Notes: generated by a model from the letters alone, not told the origin. A stretch of 64,000 nucleotides of DNA from Emticicia sp037153985 (GCF_037153985.1 NZ_JBBAYI010000007.1:239872-303871), one strand, 5' to 3'. Shown: positions 8,051 through 16,804, counted from the first letter of the stretch. A program made the numbers and translations.

Positions 8051-9550
8051 TTATTTTTTTCCAAAACTTGTAATATTTTGCCAAAGACTACGCATGGCTG
8101 TATTCAGTTCAGGAGATACTTTACTCCAGTAGATAATTACACCATATAAAGCCGTAATGGCCGTAGACCTATACGCAATATCAATAACCGTTTTGAACTT
8201 TGTTCCGCCTGTAACTGGTATGAGGCTAACAGCTAAGCCACTTAAAACCATTATTAATAAAACCTTCGGAATATCAATCGTAAAAGGCTGCATATCTAGT
8301 TTCCACCACAAGAGGGCGTATCTGATACCATTATAATAAATAGTGGCTACTGCTAAGGCAATGGCCGCCCCATTGATTCCGTAAATAGGTATTAGTATTT
8401 GATTCAGCAGAATAGTTAAGCCTATCAGGCTTACCATAATATAGGTATCATAACGATAATAGGGTGAAAGTGCCAGAATGGTACCATTCAGCCCTGTGGC
8501 GAGGTCGAACAACTTACCAATACTAAGAATAATTATTACCCATTTGCCACTTTCAAAATCTGGCGGAAGAAACTCGAAAAGATTATCGATATTGAGGTAA
8601 ATTCCCAGAAAAATCCAGCAGCCTACAATCAGGGAGGTAGTACAGCTTTTTTTATAAATAGTTTTAATTTTATCTAAATCATTTGAAGCGAAAGAGTCAA
8701 CGATAATAGGAGTAGAGGCTTTATTAAGTGCTATTAACGACATACCCATTACACTTCCGAAAAATGCAGCCGTACTGTAAACACCTGTGTCGCCCAGAGA
8801 CGATAATTTTGAAAGCATGATTTTATCGATGTAAAGAATAATCATCGACGAAAAGCCTGTCAGAATGGTCAGAAAGCTATAAGTGGTAAACTGGCGGGTA
8901 AAATGAGGTGTCATAACCGAAAAATCGGGCTTTAATGAAAAGCCTTCGAGCTTAGTGGCTTTCCATATCATGGGTAGCACATAAAACGAAACCGCTAGTA
9001 CCCAGAACCAGATATATTGCGAAAAATCGAGAATATTAAAAACAACCAGCAACAACGATAACAGAATCAGGAATCTCTGCACAAACTGCCCCAGAAACGT
9101 ACCTGTAATGGTGTCGTACAGGTTCTTGGCATAGTTATCAAACATATTAAATAATACGGTGGCTAATGTAATTGGCAGCAGAAAATAAAAATTATCTGCA
9201 AAAAGTCTGGATTTGTCGTTGCTGGCAATAATCCAGTCTTTTAGAACAATTACCCCGATACTGCAAAGCAAAAAACCACTCAAGCAAACCATAAGCCCCA
9301 GAAACAGAAAACCTCTATGACCATGCTTGGCATCACGAAAGTTTACAAAAAAGCGGCTTCCGGCGGCGTTGAATCCCAGAGAGGAGATTTGTACCAGAAT
9401 GTACATGTAAGACAATAATACATTGAGCAAACCTATTTCCTCTTTATCGAAAAAAGTAGGAAACAAAAAAAACTGAGAAATAAACCCTACTACCACACCC
9501 CCATAAGAGAAAATTGTGCTCAGGAAAGCCTGTCTTTTAATTACATTCAT
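8051..9550 (-). CDS. Polysaccharide flippase (Wzx/MOP superfamily)
   Basis: A 499-residue integral membrane protein with about 14 hydrophobic helices. The N-terminus MNVIKRQAFLSTIFSYGGVV and the following GFISQFFLFPTFFDKEEIGLLN match the oligosaccharide flippase branch of the MOP superfamily, which moves undecaprenyl-linked repeat units across the inner membrane. The midpoint segment STAAFFGSVMGMSLIALNKAS and the late GINGAAIALAVATIYYNGIRY are also family-like. The gene follows the GHL10 lipoprotein gene by three bases in the same direction, so they are one operon. The cargo polysaccharide is not known. Confidence 0.88.
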   Translation of the reverse strand: MNVIKRQAFLSTIFSYGGVVVGFISQFFLFPTFFDKEEIGLLNVLLSYMYILVQISSLGFNAAGSRFFVNFRDAKHGHRGFLFLGLMVCLSGFLLCSIGVIVLKDWIIASNDKSRLFADNFYFLLPITLATVLFNMFDNYAKNLYDTITGTFLGQFVQRFLILLSLLLVVFNILDFSQYIWFWVLAVSFYVLPMIWKATKLEGFSLKPDFSVMTPHFTRQFTTYSFLTILTGFSSMIILYIDKIMLSKLSSLGDTGVYSTAAFFGSVMGMSLIALNKASTPIIVDSFASNDLDKIKTIYKKSCTTSLIVGCWIFLGIYLNIDNLFEFLPPDFESGKWVIIILSIGKLFDLATGLNGTILALSPYYRYDTYIMVSLIGLTILLNQILIPIYGINGAAIALAVATIYYNGIRYALLWWKLDMQPFTIDIPKVLLIMVLSGLAVSLIPVTGGTKFKTVIDIAYRSTAITALYGVIIYWSKVSPELNTAMRSLWQNITSFGKK

Positions 9551-9553
9551 CTA

Positions 9554-11110
9554 CTACAATTTTATTTTAACAGTATTGCTCATGGTACTTTCATTACTAA
9601 GGCGGTCAAGAGCAGTAACAACGTATACATAACTACGGCCCGAATCGTATGTCTTGTCGGTATAGTTTAGCATACCTTCGTTTCTGACAATTCCTATAAT
9701 TCTGGCCGGATTCTCCAGATTAATTTTTTCATTTTCATCAAATCTATACACTACAAAAGCATTTACTTCATCGCCATCTTTAGGGGGGGAGCTAGGTAAG
9801 TCCCAGCTGATAAATATGCCTCCGTCGCTTACCTTTTTAACTTTGAGGTTTTCTGGCGCATTGGGTGGAATATTGTCTTTCCAGGGCATGGTAGGCGGAA
9901 GTGCCGGATAAAAATACAAGTTCCGTAAAGAATCGGTCACCGATAATTCGTTTTTAGTAAGTGGCTTGGCACTAAAGTAAATACTCCCCGAAATCTGAGT
10001 TTTGCTACGGTTATAACGCACTTGCCGTGGAATCTGATTAGGGCGTTCCCAGCCTATCTCGTTGCTTCCGGCTTTAACCCGATACGCGGCATGGCCTATA
10101 TATAAATGGCGTTCATAAGTATGGTTTGTCCACCAGTCGGCTAGGGTTTTATACGGAACCTTGTTAAATTCAAAACTAAAGTAAATCTGCGGAGCTATGT
10201 AGTCAATCCAACCCTTCTGAATCCATTTTTTTGTATCGGCATATAAATTATCATAAGAAGTTTGTCCGCCTGCTGTCTGAGAGCCGCTAGGGTCAACCGA
10301 AGCATTACGCCAGACACCCACAGGACTAACGCCGAATTTTACTTTAGGTTTTTCGCGGCGAATGGCATCGCTTATGTCCTTTACAATTAAATCTACGTTA
10401 TTTCTTCGCCAATCTTCTATATTAGTGAAATTGCCTTTGTATTTCCGAAAGGTGTCTTCATCACGTAGTTTTTCATTAGCGATGGTATAAGGATAAAAAT
10501 AATCGTCGAAATGAATACCGTCAATGTCATAATACCGAACAATATTCACCACAACATCGGTAATATAAGTTCTCACTTCAGGAATACCCAGATTAAACAA
10601 CTTATAGCCCCCATAACTTAAAAACCATTCGGGTTTAGTAAGTGTGAGGTGGTCAGGTGTAATACTTTTTGATGCTTTGTGCGTGCCGCGGTTCATGTTT
10701 AGCCACGCATGGAACTCCATGCCACGTTGGTGAGCTTCATGAATCATGAAGGTCATGGGGTCATAAAAAGGGGTGGGAGCTTTGCCTTGTTCGCCTGTCA
10801 GCCATTCTGACCACGGCTCTTTGCTACGTGCATAGAAAGCATCAGATGCCGCCCTGACCTGCACCAGCACGGCATTCATGCCGTAGCTTTTTTGTCGGTC
10901 GAGTAAAGTTCTGAACTCTTGTTGTTGAATATCGGCAGAAAGCCCCTTGCGTGAAGGCCAGTCAATATTATCGATAGTAGCTACCCAAACCGCCCTGAAC
11001 TCACGTTTAGGGCCAACAGGTTTTGATACAAACTGTTGGGCAACCTTTTTACTACAACCACTCAGGAAAGCATAAATTATCAGGTAAAAAGCCGCACTTT
11101 TAAAATACAT
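9554..11110 (-). CDS. Family 10-like glycosidase lipoprotein (GHL10/DUF187)
   Basis: A 518-residue exported lipoprotein (lipobox LSGC, lipidated Cys 19). The large central domain is a TIM-barrel glycosidase of the GHL10 type: REFRAVWVATIDNIDWPS, MNAVLVQVRAASDAFY, EFHAWLNMNRG, the probable catalytic region DIDGIHFDDYFYPY, and WIDYIAPQIYFSF. About 100 C-terminal residues (IPPNAPENLKVKKVSDGGIF onward) form a fibronectin type III-like domain. Family members act on peptidoglycan or extracellular glycans, often near envelope genes. It is co-transcribed with the flippase three bases downstream, hinting at a shared role in surface glycan handling. Confidence 0.85.
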   Translation of the reverse strand: MYFKSAAFYLIIYAFLSGCSKKVAQQFVSKPVGPKREFRAVWVATIDNIDWPSRKGLSADIQQQEFRTLLDRQKSYGMNAVLVQVRAASDAFYARSKEPWSEWLTGEQGKAPTPFYDPMTFMIHEAHQRGMEFHAWLNMNRGTHKASKSITPDHLTLTKPEWFLSYGGYKLFNLGIPEVRTYITDVVVNIVRYYDIDGIHFDDYFYPYTIANEKLRDEDTFRKYKGNFTNIEDWRRNNVDLIVKDISDAIRREKPKVKFGVSPVGVWRNASVDPSGSQTAGGQTSYDNLYADTKKWIQKGWIDYIAPQIYFSFEFNKVPYKTLADWWTNHTYERHLYIGHAAYRVKAGSNEIGWERPNQIPRQVRYNRSKTQISGSIYFSAKPLTKNELSVTDSLRNLYFYPALPPTMPWKDNIPPNAPENLKVKKVSDGGIFISWDLPSSPPKDGDEVNAFVVYRFDENEKINLENPARIIGIVRNEGMLNYTDKTYDSGRSYVYVVTALDRLSNESTMSNTVKIKL

Positions 11111-11152
11111 CTCAATTTGAAGTTTGAAATTTCATTCAAAATTAGACAAAAA

Positions 11153-11184
11153 TTTAACCTAAAAGCTATTTTTTGTTACTTTTG
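11153..11184 (+). promoter_or_regulatory. Promoter of the DUF4290-murA operon
   Basis: A perfect -7 element TACTTTTG (11177-11184) with a near -33 element TTTA (11153-11156) 20 bp upstream. It implies a long leader of about 95 bases before the GTG start at 11289, and that leader holds an inverted repeat. Confidence 0.55.
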
Positions 11185-11195
11185 CTGTGTTTAGC

Positions 11196-11221
11196 AATAA
11201 TGCTGTATATTTAGCATTATT
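11196..11221 (+). promoter_or_regulatory. Inverted repeat in the DUF4290-murA leader
   Basis: AATAATGCT (11196-11204) and its complement AGCATTATT (11213-11221) around an 8-base loop, inside the predicted 5' leader. TGCTGTxTTTAGCA-like units also repeat directly here (about 11184 and 11201). It could be an RNA hairpin or a protein site. Confidence 0.35.
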
Positions 11222-11288
11222 AATTATAAAAAAGGCAGTAACGTAATTGGCTTTTTTACATTATCACTCAATTAGACACTAATATATT

Positions 11289-11987
11289 GTGAAAGAATAC
11301 GGAAGTAATATTCAGAAATTGACCGAATACATTGTTAGCCTGCCTGACAAAGAACAGCGTACAAAATATGCCCATATTCTGATAGAGTTAATGCGCCAGA
11401 TTCACCCAAATATGCGTGAAGGCATTGACTACTCTAAAAAACTCTGGGATGACCTCTACATTATTGCCAATTTCGACCTCGATGTCGATAGCCCTTTTCC
11501 TCCACCTCCAAAAGAGATTCTTGGGAAACGCCCGATGCTTGTGCCTTATAACCAGCATCACCTAAAGCACCGTTTTTATGGCCGTAATCTTGAATTGCTT
11601 GTCTTGAAAGCCATGATTACCGAAGACCTCGACGACCGTAAAGCCTTTGTTTCTTATATGGTGCGCCTGATGAAAAACTTTTACCAGACGTGGAACAAAG
11701 ACACCATCGAAACGGAAGATTGTCTGCAACAAATTCTGGAGTTATCAGGTTTTAGATTACAGGCCGAAATTGACGCGCTTCGTCGGGATGGTTTGATGGA
11801 GTCTTCGCCTAAAGATGGTAACGGAAGCCGCCAGCGGATACCTCAGCCACAACAGGCACAAGGCCGCGACAACCGTAATAACAACAATAATCGTGACCGT
11901 GACCGCGACCGCAATAAGAATTTTAACGGAGGGTATAAAAACGATAGAAACAACAACAACAATAATAACAACAAAAGAAGACGTTAA
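11289..11987 (+). CDS. DUF4290 domain-containing protein
   Basis: A 232-residue protein whose first 180 residues are the DUF4290 domain (EYGSNIQKLTEYIVSLPD, HILIELMRQIHPNM, KLWDDLYIIANFDLDVDSPFPPP, KHRFYGRNLE). The start is a GTG at 11289: the family N-terminus begins exactly there and no ATG is available. The last 45 residues are a low-complexity Asn/Arg/Asp/Lys tail ending in an NNN run and KRRR, a style seen in RNA-binding proteins. The function of DUF4290 is not established. It lies 46 bp before murA in the same direction, an arrangement that recurs in Bacteroidota and suggests a link with envelope synthesis. Confidence 0.9.
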   Translation: MKEYGSNIQKLTEYIVSLPDKEQRTKYAHILIELMRQIHPNMREGIDYSKKLWDDLYIIANFDLDVDSPFPPPPKEILGKRPMLVPYNQHHLKHRFYGRNLELLVLKAMITEDLDDRKAFVSYMVRLMKNFYQTWNKDTIETEDCLQQILELSGFRLQAEIDALRRDGLMESSPKDGNGSRQRIPQPQQAQGRDNRNNNNNRDRDRDRNKNFNGGYKNDRNNNNNNNNKRRR

Positions 11988-12033
11988 CAAAAGGGTATAC
12001 CCACTAAAAACATAGTTTGATATTACGACCTAT

Positions 12034-13338
12034 ATGGCATCATTTAAAATTACAGGAGGAAAAAAATTACAGGGAGAGATAATTCCACAGGGAGCTAAGA
12101 ACGAAGCACTGCAAATTGTGTGTGCTGTTCTGATGACAAAAGAACCTGTGACTATTCATAACATCCCCGACATCAGAGATGTAAATAAACTCATGGAGTT
12201 GCTGGAAGATATGGGGGTACGCCGTAAAAAAGTCGGTGAAGGCTCATATTGGTTTCAAGCCGACAATGTGAATTTCGATTACTTTGAAACTTCCGAATAT
12301 AAAGATAAAGCCTCAGCCTTACGTGGCTCAATTATGTTACTAGGCCCCATGCTTGCCCGTTTTGGCAAAGGTAAGGCCCCAAGACCCGGAGGAGATAAAA
12401 TTGGTCGCCGTCCGTTAGATACCCACTTTACGGGTTTTCAGAAACTGGGTGCCGAGTTTATCTACGACCCTAACGATGCTTTCTATACCGTTGAAGGGGC
12501 AAAAATGAAAGGAGCTTATGTGTGGATGGACGAAATTTCGGTAACCGGAACTGCCAACGTACTGATGGCGTCGGTCATGACAGAAGGCACCACCACCATC
12601 TATAATGCCGCCTGTGAGCCATACCTGCAACAATTATGTAAGATGCTCAACAGCATGGGCGCAAAGATTTCGGGCGTAGGTTCTAACCTCCTAACCATCG
12701 AAGGTGTGAAAGAGCTACATGGTTGCGAACACACCATGTTGCCTGATATGATAGAAATAGGTAGTTTTATTGGAATGGCGGCCATGACGCAGTCAGAAAT
12801 AACGATTAAAAACTGCCAGATTCCACAGTTAGGAATTATTCCTGATGTATTCAGAAAATTAGGGATACAGATGGAGTTCAGAGGAGACGACATTCACATT
12901 CCGGCACAAAGCCATTACCAAATCAGTTCATTGATTGACGGCTCCATTCTGACGGTTTATGATGCTCCGTGGCCAGGTTTTACGCCAGACCTTATATCGA
13001 TTGTGCTTGTAACAGCCATACAAGCTAAAGGAACGGTATTAATTCATCAGAAAATGTTTGAAAGCCGTTTGTTTTTTGTAGATAAACTGATTGACATGGG
13101 CGCACAGATAATTTTATGCGACCCACACCGTGCCAACGTAATTGGACTAAACCGTGAACACACGTTGAGAGGTATTCGTATGACCTCGCCAGATATACGT
13201 GCGGGGGTATCGTTACTGATTGCTGCGATGTCGGCCGAAGGTGTGAGCATTATTGATAATATTGAGCAGATTGACAGGGGGTATCAGTTCATCGATAAGC
13301 GATTAAATGCCATAGGAGCAGAAATTGTCAGAATATAA
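12034..13338 (+). CDS. murA: UDP-N-acetylglucosamine 1-carboxyvinyltransferase (MurA), Asp-type active site
   Basis: First committed enzyme of peptidoglycan synthesis: it transfers enolpyruvate from PEP to UDP-GlcNAc in the cytosol. At 434 residues it has the usual EPSP-synthase-like two-domain length. Landmarks are GAKNEALQIVCAVLM (Lys 22 and Asn 23), the SGTAN-like VTGTANVLMASVM, and TDLI-like TPDLISIVLVTAI. The flexible active-site loop reads PGGDKIGRRPLD, so the residue that is Cys 115 in E. coli is Asp 121 here (codon 12394-12396). A Cys-to-Asp change at this place is known in Chlamydia and Mycobacterium MurA and removes the fosfomycin target. It sits downstream of DUF4290. Confidence 0.96.
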   Translation: MASFKITGGKKLQGEIIPQGAKNEALQIVCAVLMTKEPVTIHNIPDIRDVNKLMELLEDMGVRRKKVGEGSYWFQADNVNFDYFETSEYKDKASALRGSIMLLGPMLARFGKGKAPRPGGDKIGRRPLDTHFTGFQKLGAEFIYDPNDAFYTVEGAKMKGAYVWMDEISVTGTANVLMASVMTEGTTTIYNAACEPYLQQLCKMLNSMGAKISGVGSNLLTIEGVKELHGCEHTMLPDMIEIGSFIGMAAMTQSEITIKNCQIPQLGIIPDVFRKLGIQMEFRGDDIHIPAQSHYQISSLIDGSILTVYDAPWPGFTPDLISIVLVTAIQAKGTVLIHQKMFESRLFFVDKLIDMGAQIILCDPHRANVIGLNREHTLRGIRMTSPDIRAGVSLLIAAMSAEGVSIIDNIEQIDRGYQFIDKRLNAIGAEIVRI

Positions 13339-13360
13339 AATGATTTTTTTCGGATTAAGT

Positions 13361-13391
13361 TTTGAATTGTAAAGCATAAGCTATACCTTTG
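13361..13391 (+). promoter_or_regulatory. Consensus promoter of tRNA-Leu
   Basis: TTTG (13361-13364), exactly 19 bp, then TACCTTTG (13384-13391), 31 bp before the tRNA 5' end. It is the best match to the Bacteroidetes housekeeping consensus in the window. Confidence 0.85.
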
Positions 13392-13422
13392 CAATCCCAA
13401 TTCGATTAATACCGAAACAAAT

Positions 13423-13506
13423 GCCCAGATGGCGGAATCGGTAGACGCGTTGGTCTCAAACACCAATGCCTTCACGGGCATGCCGGTTCGACTCCGGCTC
13501 TGGGTA
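13423..13506 (+). tRNA. tRNA-Leu (anticodon CAA)
   Basis: An 84-base class II tRNA. The acceptor stem is GCCCAGA with TCTGGGT (one G-U pair) and discriminator A 13506; CCA is not encoded. The anticodon arm is TTGGT-CTCAAAC-ACCAA, giving anticodon CAA for the codon UUG. The variable arm TGCC-TTCACG-GGCA is long, as in leucine tRNAs, and the T arm is GCCGG-TTCGACT-CCGGC. Its 3' end is the insertion site of the downstream element, which restores the tRNA sequence. Confidence 0.96.
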
Positions 13507-13507
13507 C
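13495..13507 (+). repeat. attL: 3' end of tRNA-Leu
   Basis: CGGCTCTGGGTAC covers the end of the T arm, the acceptor 3' strand and one flanking base. The same 13 bases occur at 26886-26898, bracketing the integrase-bearing element. Similarity beyond the 13 bases is partial (about 17 of 23 bases by eye). Confidence 0.75.
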
Positions 13508-13526
13508 TATTAATTTTCAGCACTAC

Positions 13527-13552
13527 AAAAAAGCCCTTTTTAGGGCTTTTTT
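13527..13552. terminator. Terminator downstream of tRNA-Leu, inside the element
   Basis: AAAAAAGCCCT (13527-13537), a 4-base loop and its complement AGGGCTTTTTT (13542-13552). A/T runs on both sides allow use in either direction. It replaces the original tRNA terminator displaced to 26918. Confidence 0.85.
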
Positions 13553-13700
13553 TATGCCCTACTACTAAAGAAATAGGTAAAAATACCTGTTTTTGTGCTA
13601 AAAATACCTAGCTAACATATATCGGCACTAACATTGTTTAGCGATAGACTTTTTCACCATTAAATTTTATCGTTATGCAAAAAATTATGAGTTCTACGAA

Positions 13701-14900
13701 ATGGATTTATGCTTCTACATTCGTCGAAATGATGCTGTAAACAAATCGGGTCAAACTTCTATTTATTGTACAATTACTATTAACGGTTCTTCCTGCGTGC
13801 CTTTTTCTACGGGAATTAAAGTAATTGCTAAAAATTGGCTACCTAAAAAGAAAACTACCAATGATGAATTTGCCGACGTTGTACGGAGAGAAATTAACAG
13901 GGTCGAAAACCTGTTAAGAAAAATTAAAAGTGATTTAGAAGACGCTTCAAAAGTCTGTACGGCCAATGTTGTAAAGTCAATTTTCTGTGAGATTAGAAGT
14001 AAAGCAATCAAAAGTAAGCCAGATAGCCCCAAAGAGAAAACTACTTTTCTGGAATTAGCTAAAAACTATCTGCACAAGAAAATACGTATGGGTGCATCAG
14101 TTAACACCAAAAAAAACAATAATACCTATATCAATAATTTAACTACCTACTTAGCTTCCATCAAGCAAAAGAACATTGTACCTTCAAAGATTGACTATGA
14201 TTTTATAGAAGAATTTCAAATGTATTTTCAATATGATAAAGGTAACTCAAAGAACTATACCAATTGTCATATCGGGTTCATTTCGTCGGTGTTAGATTAT
14301 GCCGTTTTGAAAAAGCATATCAAGCATAATCCTTTATTGAGTTTGAAGCTAAATTATTCGGAAAAGCACGATAACAAAGGAGTAACCGAAAGCGAATTAT
14401 TGCTACTGCAAAATGCTACCGACCTGACAGAAAAGGAACAAAAGGCTATTGATATATTTTTGTTTTTATGTGGTAGTGCAATTGATTACTGCGATTATTT
14501 GAACCTTAGAAATGATAATCTTATAGAGCGAAACGGTAAACTGATAATCAAGCATGAGAGAGACAAAACCGATAAATACACCTCTGAAAATATTAATGTA
14601 GCAAGCCCAATTTTAAAAGAATCAGCTTTAAGGATTTTGCAAAAATATGGAAGTATTGAGAATTTACCCCGATACAAAAATTCTCAGAATGTGAATAGGA
14701 ATATTCAAGCAGTAGCAAAGAGACTAAATATAAAAACCCACCTGACAACCAAAAGGGGGCGTAAAACCTTCACAAATATGTCTGTAAACAAAGAACTTCA
14801 TACAGACGAGCAAACGGCTTATCAATTAGGGCATAGCTCTACAAAGCAGTTAAAACATTATAGGGCTTATGCTGATGAGATTTTGGAGAGTTTGTTGTAA
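13701..14900 (+). CDS. Tyrosine recombinase (integrase) of the tRNA-Leu element
   Basis: A 399-residue integrase with three parts: an arm-type DNA-binding N-terminus (DLCFYIRRNDAVNKSGQTSI), a core-binding SAM-like domain (about 115-215), and a catalytic domain. The catalytic end shows LGHSSTKQLKHYRAY with the histidine and probable nucleophile Tyr. Two canonical residues look replaced: the first box reads LCGSAIDYCDYLNL without the usual Arg, and the second reads KRGRKTFTNM with Lys in place of the first His. IntDOT-type recombinases also lack the first Arg. It lies just inside attL, as expected for the enzyme that inserted the element. A 3'-end duplicate lies at 16226-16487. Confidence 0.9.
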   Translation: MDLCFYIRRNDAVNKSGQTSIYCTITINGSSCVPFSTGIKVIAKNWLPKKKTTNDEFADVVRREINRVENLLRKIKSDLEDASKVCTANVVKSIFCEIRSKAIKSKPDSPKEKTTFLELAKNYLHKKIRMGASVNTKKNNNTYINNLTTYLASIKQKNIVPSKIDYDFIEEFQMYFQYDKGNSKNYTNCHIGFISSVLDYAVLKKHIKHNPLLSLKLNYSEKHDNKGVTESELLLLQNATDLTEKEQKAIDIFLFLCGSAIDYCDYLNLRNDNLIERNGKLIIKHERDKTDKYTSENINVASPILKESALRILQKYGSIENLPRYKNSQNVNRNIQAVAKRLNIKTHLTTKRGRKTFTNMSVNKELHTDEQTAYQLGHSSTKQLKHYRAYADEILESLL

Positions 14901-15040
14901 AGTAGTGATATATTTCAACCATAAATAGGATTCATGTATTAGTATAATAAGAATTTTATAAATGAATTACTTCTACGCAAATAGAGTTCGTAGAAGTAAT
15001 TTATTTTTGGATAAATTATTGAAGTTTTAATGTTTATCTT

Positions 15041-16216
15041 ATGAAAGCACATAAACAAAAATTTTCTGCCATTGCAAATATTTGGCGCAATCACATATAT
15101 GGATGTCAATTTTTTGAGTCAAAGTTTAATTTATCCGAAGTAAAAGGCAATAACTATTTTGGAGACTTGGTAACTTACTTTAATGATTTAGAAAGTATAA
15201 TTACTACAGAAGATGACGGTAATTTAAGTGAGAATTTTTCTCATGATTTTAAAAACACAATTAGTTTTTTGCAAGCAATTTTTATTCAGCAAGATTTTGT
15301 AATAGAAATGTTAAGCATTTTTAAATGTAGTAAAGCCTTAAAAAGAATCAGAAAGGATTCAAACTTTAAAAGTAATAGAGATATTAGAAATGAACTTGTA
15401 GGGCATCCAATAAAAAGAAATCGCTCAACAAATGCTTTTTTGTCATCTGCTATCTTTAGTAGTGAGCTTAAGATAAATAAAATTGCCTACATGATTTATA
15501 GTAAGGACAATAACTTTAAGTCAAAGCATATCATCATTGAGAGAGAGGTCATTATAAATAGACATCAAAATCTTCTAAACTATTACTTTGATTTAATTCT
15601 TGAAAAACTAAAAGATGTGTTAAAGGAATATAAGAATAAATTAACACTAATTAAAAATTCTTTAAGTGATTCCTCTTTTGAAAATCTTCTTGCAGAATTA
15701 CACTTTAATTATGATTTAATTTTTGATTCAGAAAGTTTATTTCATCCAAAGATATTAATGAAATTAAAAGAAAAAATGAATCTTCACCCAAGATATAAAT
15801 CTTCTATTGAACACTTTTATAATACCTTAAATAATTACTTAGAAGAAACTATTTCACTTTTAGAAGATTGGATAAACTGGAAAGTTAAAGATGAAGAAAT
15901 TAAAGACAAAATAGTGAATGTGGCTCTAGTAGAATATCCTCTTTTCAATGATATAAATGAAGAGTTATTTGATTTAGGAGATGTGCAATACGTTGATTCT
16001 TCTAACCAAATACCAACAATTAGTAATGACCATGATGACTATATAATTTCAAAGTTTCATGGCAGGGATATGTTTTTTGCTAATTATTTTAAGAAAAAGT
16101 ATAAAAATAGTAAAAATGTGATTTATGAATTGGAATATATGAAAGCAAACATCAATGATGATTTAGAGTATCATTCTTCTTTACATTATTTATGTAAATT
16201 ATTAGGGAAAGAATAA
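15041..16216 (+). CDS. Candidate HEPN-motif protein, cargo gene
   Basis: A 391-residue, very AT-rich, mostly helical protein I do not recognise as a named family. About residues 113-123 read RDIRNELVGHP, which contains R116-N117-x4-H122. That fits the Rx4-6H active motif of HEPN ribonucleases, with the typical polar residue after the Arg, and the surrounding sequence (helix, then NRDIRN) resembles HEPN helices. HEPN proteins commonly cleave RNA in abortive-infection and toxin systems; that role is inferred, not shown. The gene is a single cassette between the intact integrase and a decayed duplicate of the integrase 3' end, so it was probably gained with a recombination event. Confidence 0.5.
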   Translation: MKAHKQKFSAIANIWRNHIYGCQFFESKFNLSEVKGNNYFGDLVTYFNDLESIITTEDDGNLSENFSHDFKNTISFLQAIFIQQDFVIEMLSIFKCSKALKRIRKDSNFKSNRDIRNELVGHPIKRNRSTNAFLSSAIFSSELKINKIAYMIYSKDNNFKSKHIIIEREVIINRHQNLLNYYFDLILEKLKDVLKEYKNKLTLIKNSLSDSSFENLLAELHFNYDLIFDSESLFHPKILMKLKEKMNLHPRYKSSIEHFYNTLNNYLEETISLLEDWINWKVKDEEIKDKIVNVALVEYPLFNDINEELFDLGDVQYVDSSNQIPTISNDHDDYIISKFHGRDMFFANYFKKKYKNSKNVIYELEYMKANINDDLEYHSSLHYLCKLLGKE

Positions 16217-16225
16217 GTTTTTGAA

Positions 16226-16487
16226 ATTTGCAGAAATATGGAAGTATAGAGAATCTACCCAGATACAAAAATTCTCAGAATGTGAATAGGAGTATTCAAG
16301 CAGTAGCAAAGAGACTAAATATAAAAATCCACCTGACAACGAAAAGGGGACGTTAAACTTTCACAAATATGTCTGTAAGCAAAGAACTCAATATAGACGA
16401 AAACGGCTTATCAATTAGGGCATAGCTCTTCAAAGCAGTTAAAGCATTATAGGGTTTATGATGATGAGATTTTGGAAAGTTTGTTAA
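16226..16487 (+). pseudogene. Decayed duplicate of the integrase 3' end
   Basis: About 260 bases match 14637-14895 of the integrase gene almost base for base (for example the shared stretches coding for NSQNVNR and the C-terminal GHSSTKQL). It carries a nonsense codon (CGT TAA at 16351-16356 where the intact copy has CGT AAA) and a two-base deletion near 16400. The 5' nine-tenths of the gene is missing. It is a remnant of a closely related integrase, directly after the HEPN-motif gene. Confidence 0.9.
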
Positions 16488-16498
16488 AGATTTAATAC

Positions 16499-16804
16499 TC
16501 ATAAATACTTTTGTTGAAGAGCTTCAAAGCAATAGGCTACTAATAAACATAATCCATTTTTGTAAATACCCATTTTTCTCCCTTCATCAACTGCAACAGA
16601 TAGACCTTCAAAGAACTCTTCTATTTCAATTGAGTCAGGATACGAGCCAAAGTCTAGCACCTTACCATATTTTTTATCTAACCAAGCAAATAATGTTTTT
16701 TCTCTAATATGTTTATGAGTTTCTTTAAGGCTAAGAGTTTCTCCTTTGTCAATAAGCGAATTTATTCTAAATCCGAGTAATGTGTATTTAACTGGGTAAG
16801 TCAT
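16499..16804 (-). CDS. Hypothetical protein (101 aa)
   Basis: A small soluble protein of unknown function, starting at the ATG ending at 16804 and stopping just outside the integrase remnant. It has a basic N-terminus (MTYPVKYTLLGFRINSLIDK), a central mixed region with acidic patches (DSIEIEEFFEGLSVAVDEG) and a C-terminal helix (GLCLLVAYCFEALQQKYL). No catalytic motif is visible. It is transcribed toward the integrase remnant, alone; the SecB-like operon ends on the same strand beyond a strong terminator, so it probably has its own promoter in 16805-16890. Confidence 0.55.
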   Translation of the reverse strand: MTYPVKYTLLGFRINSLIDKGETLSLKETHKHIREKTLFAWLDKKYGKVLDFGSYPDSIEIEEFFEGLSVAVDEGRKMGIYKNGLCLLVAYCFEALQQKYL

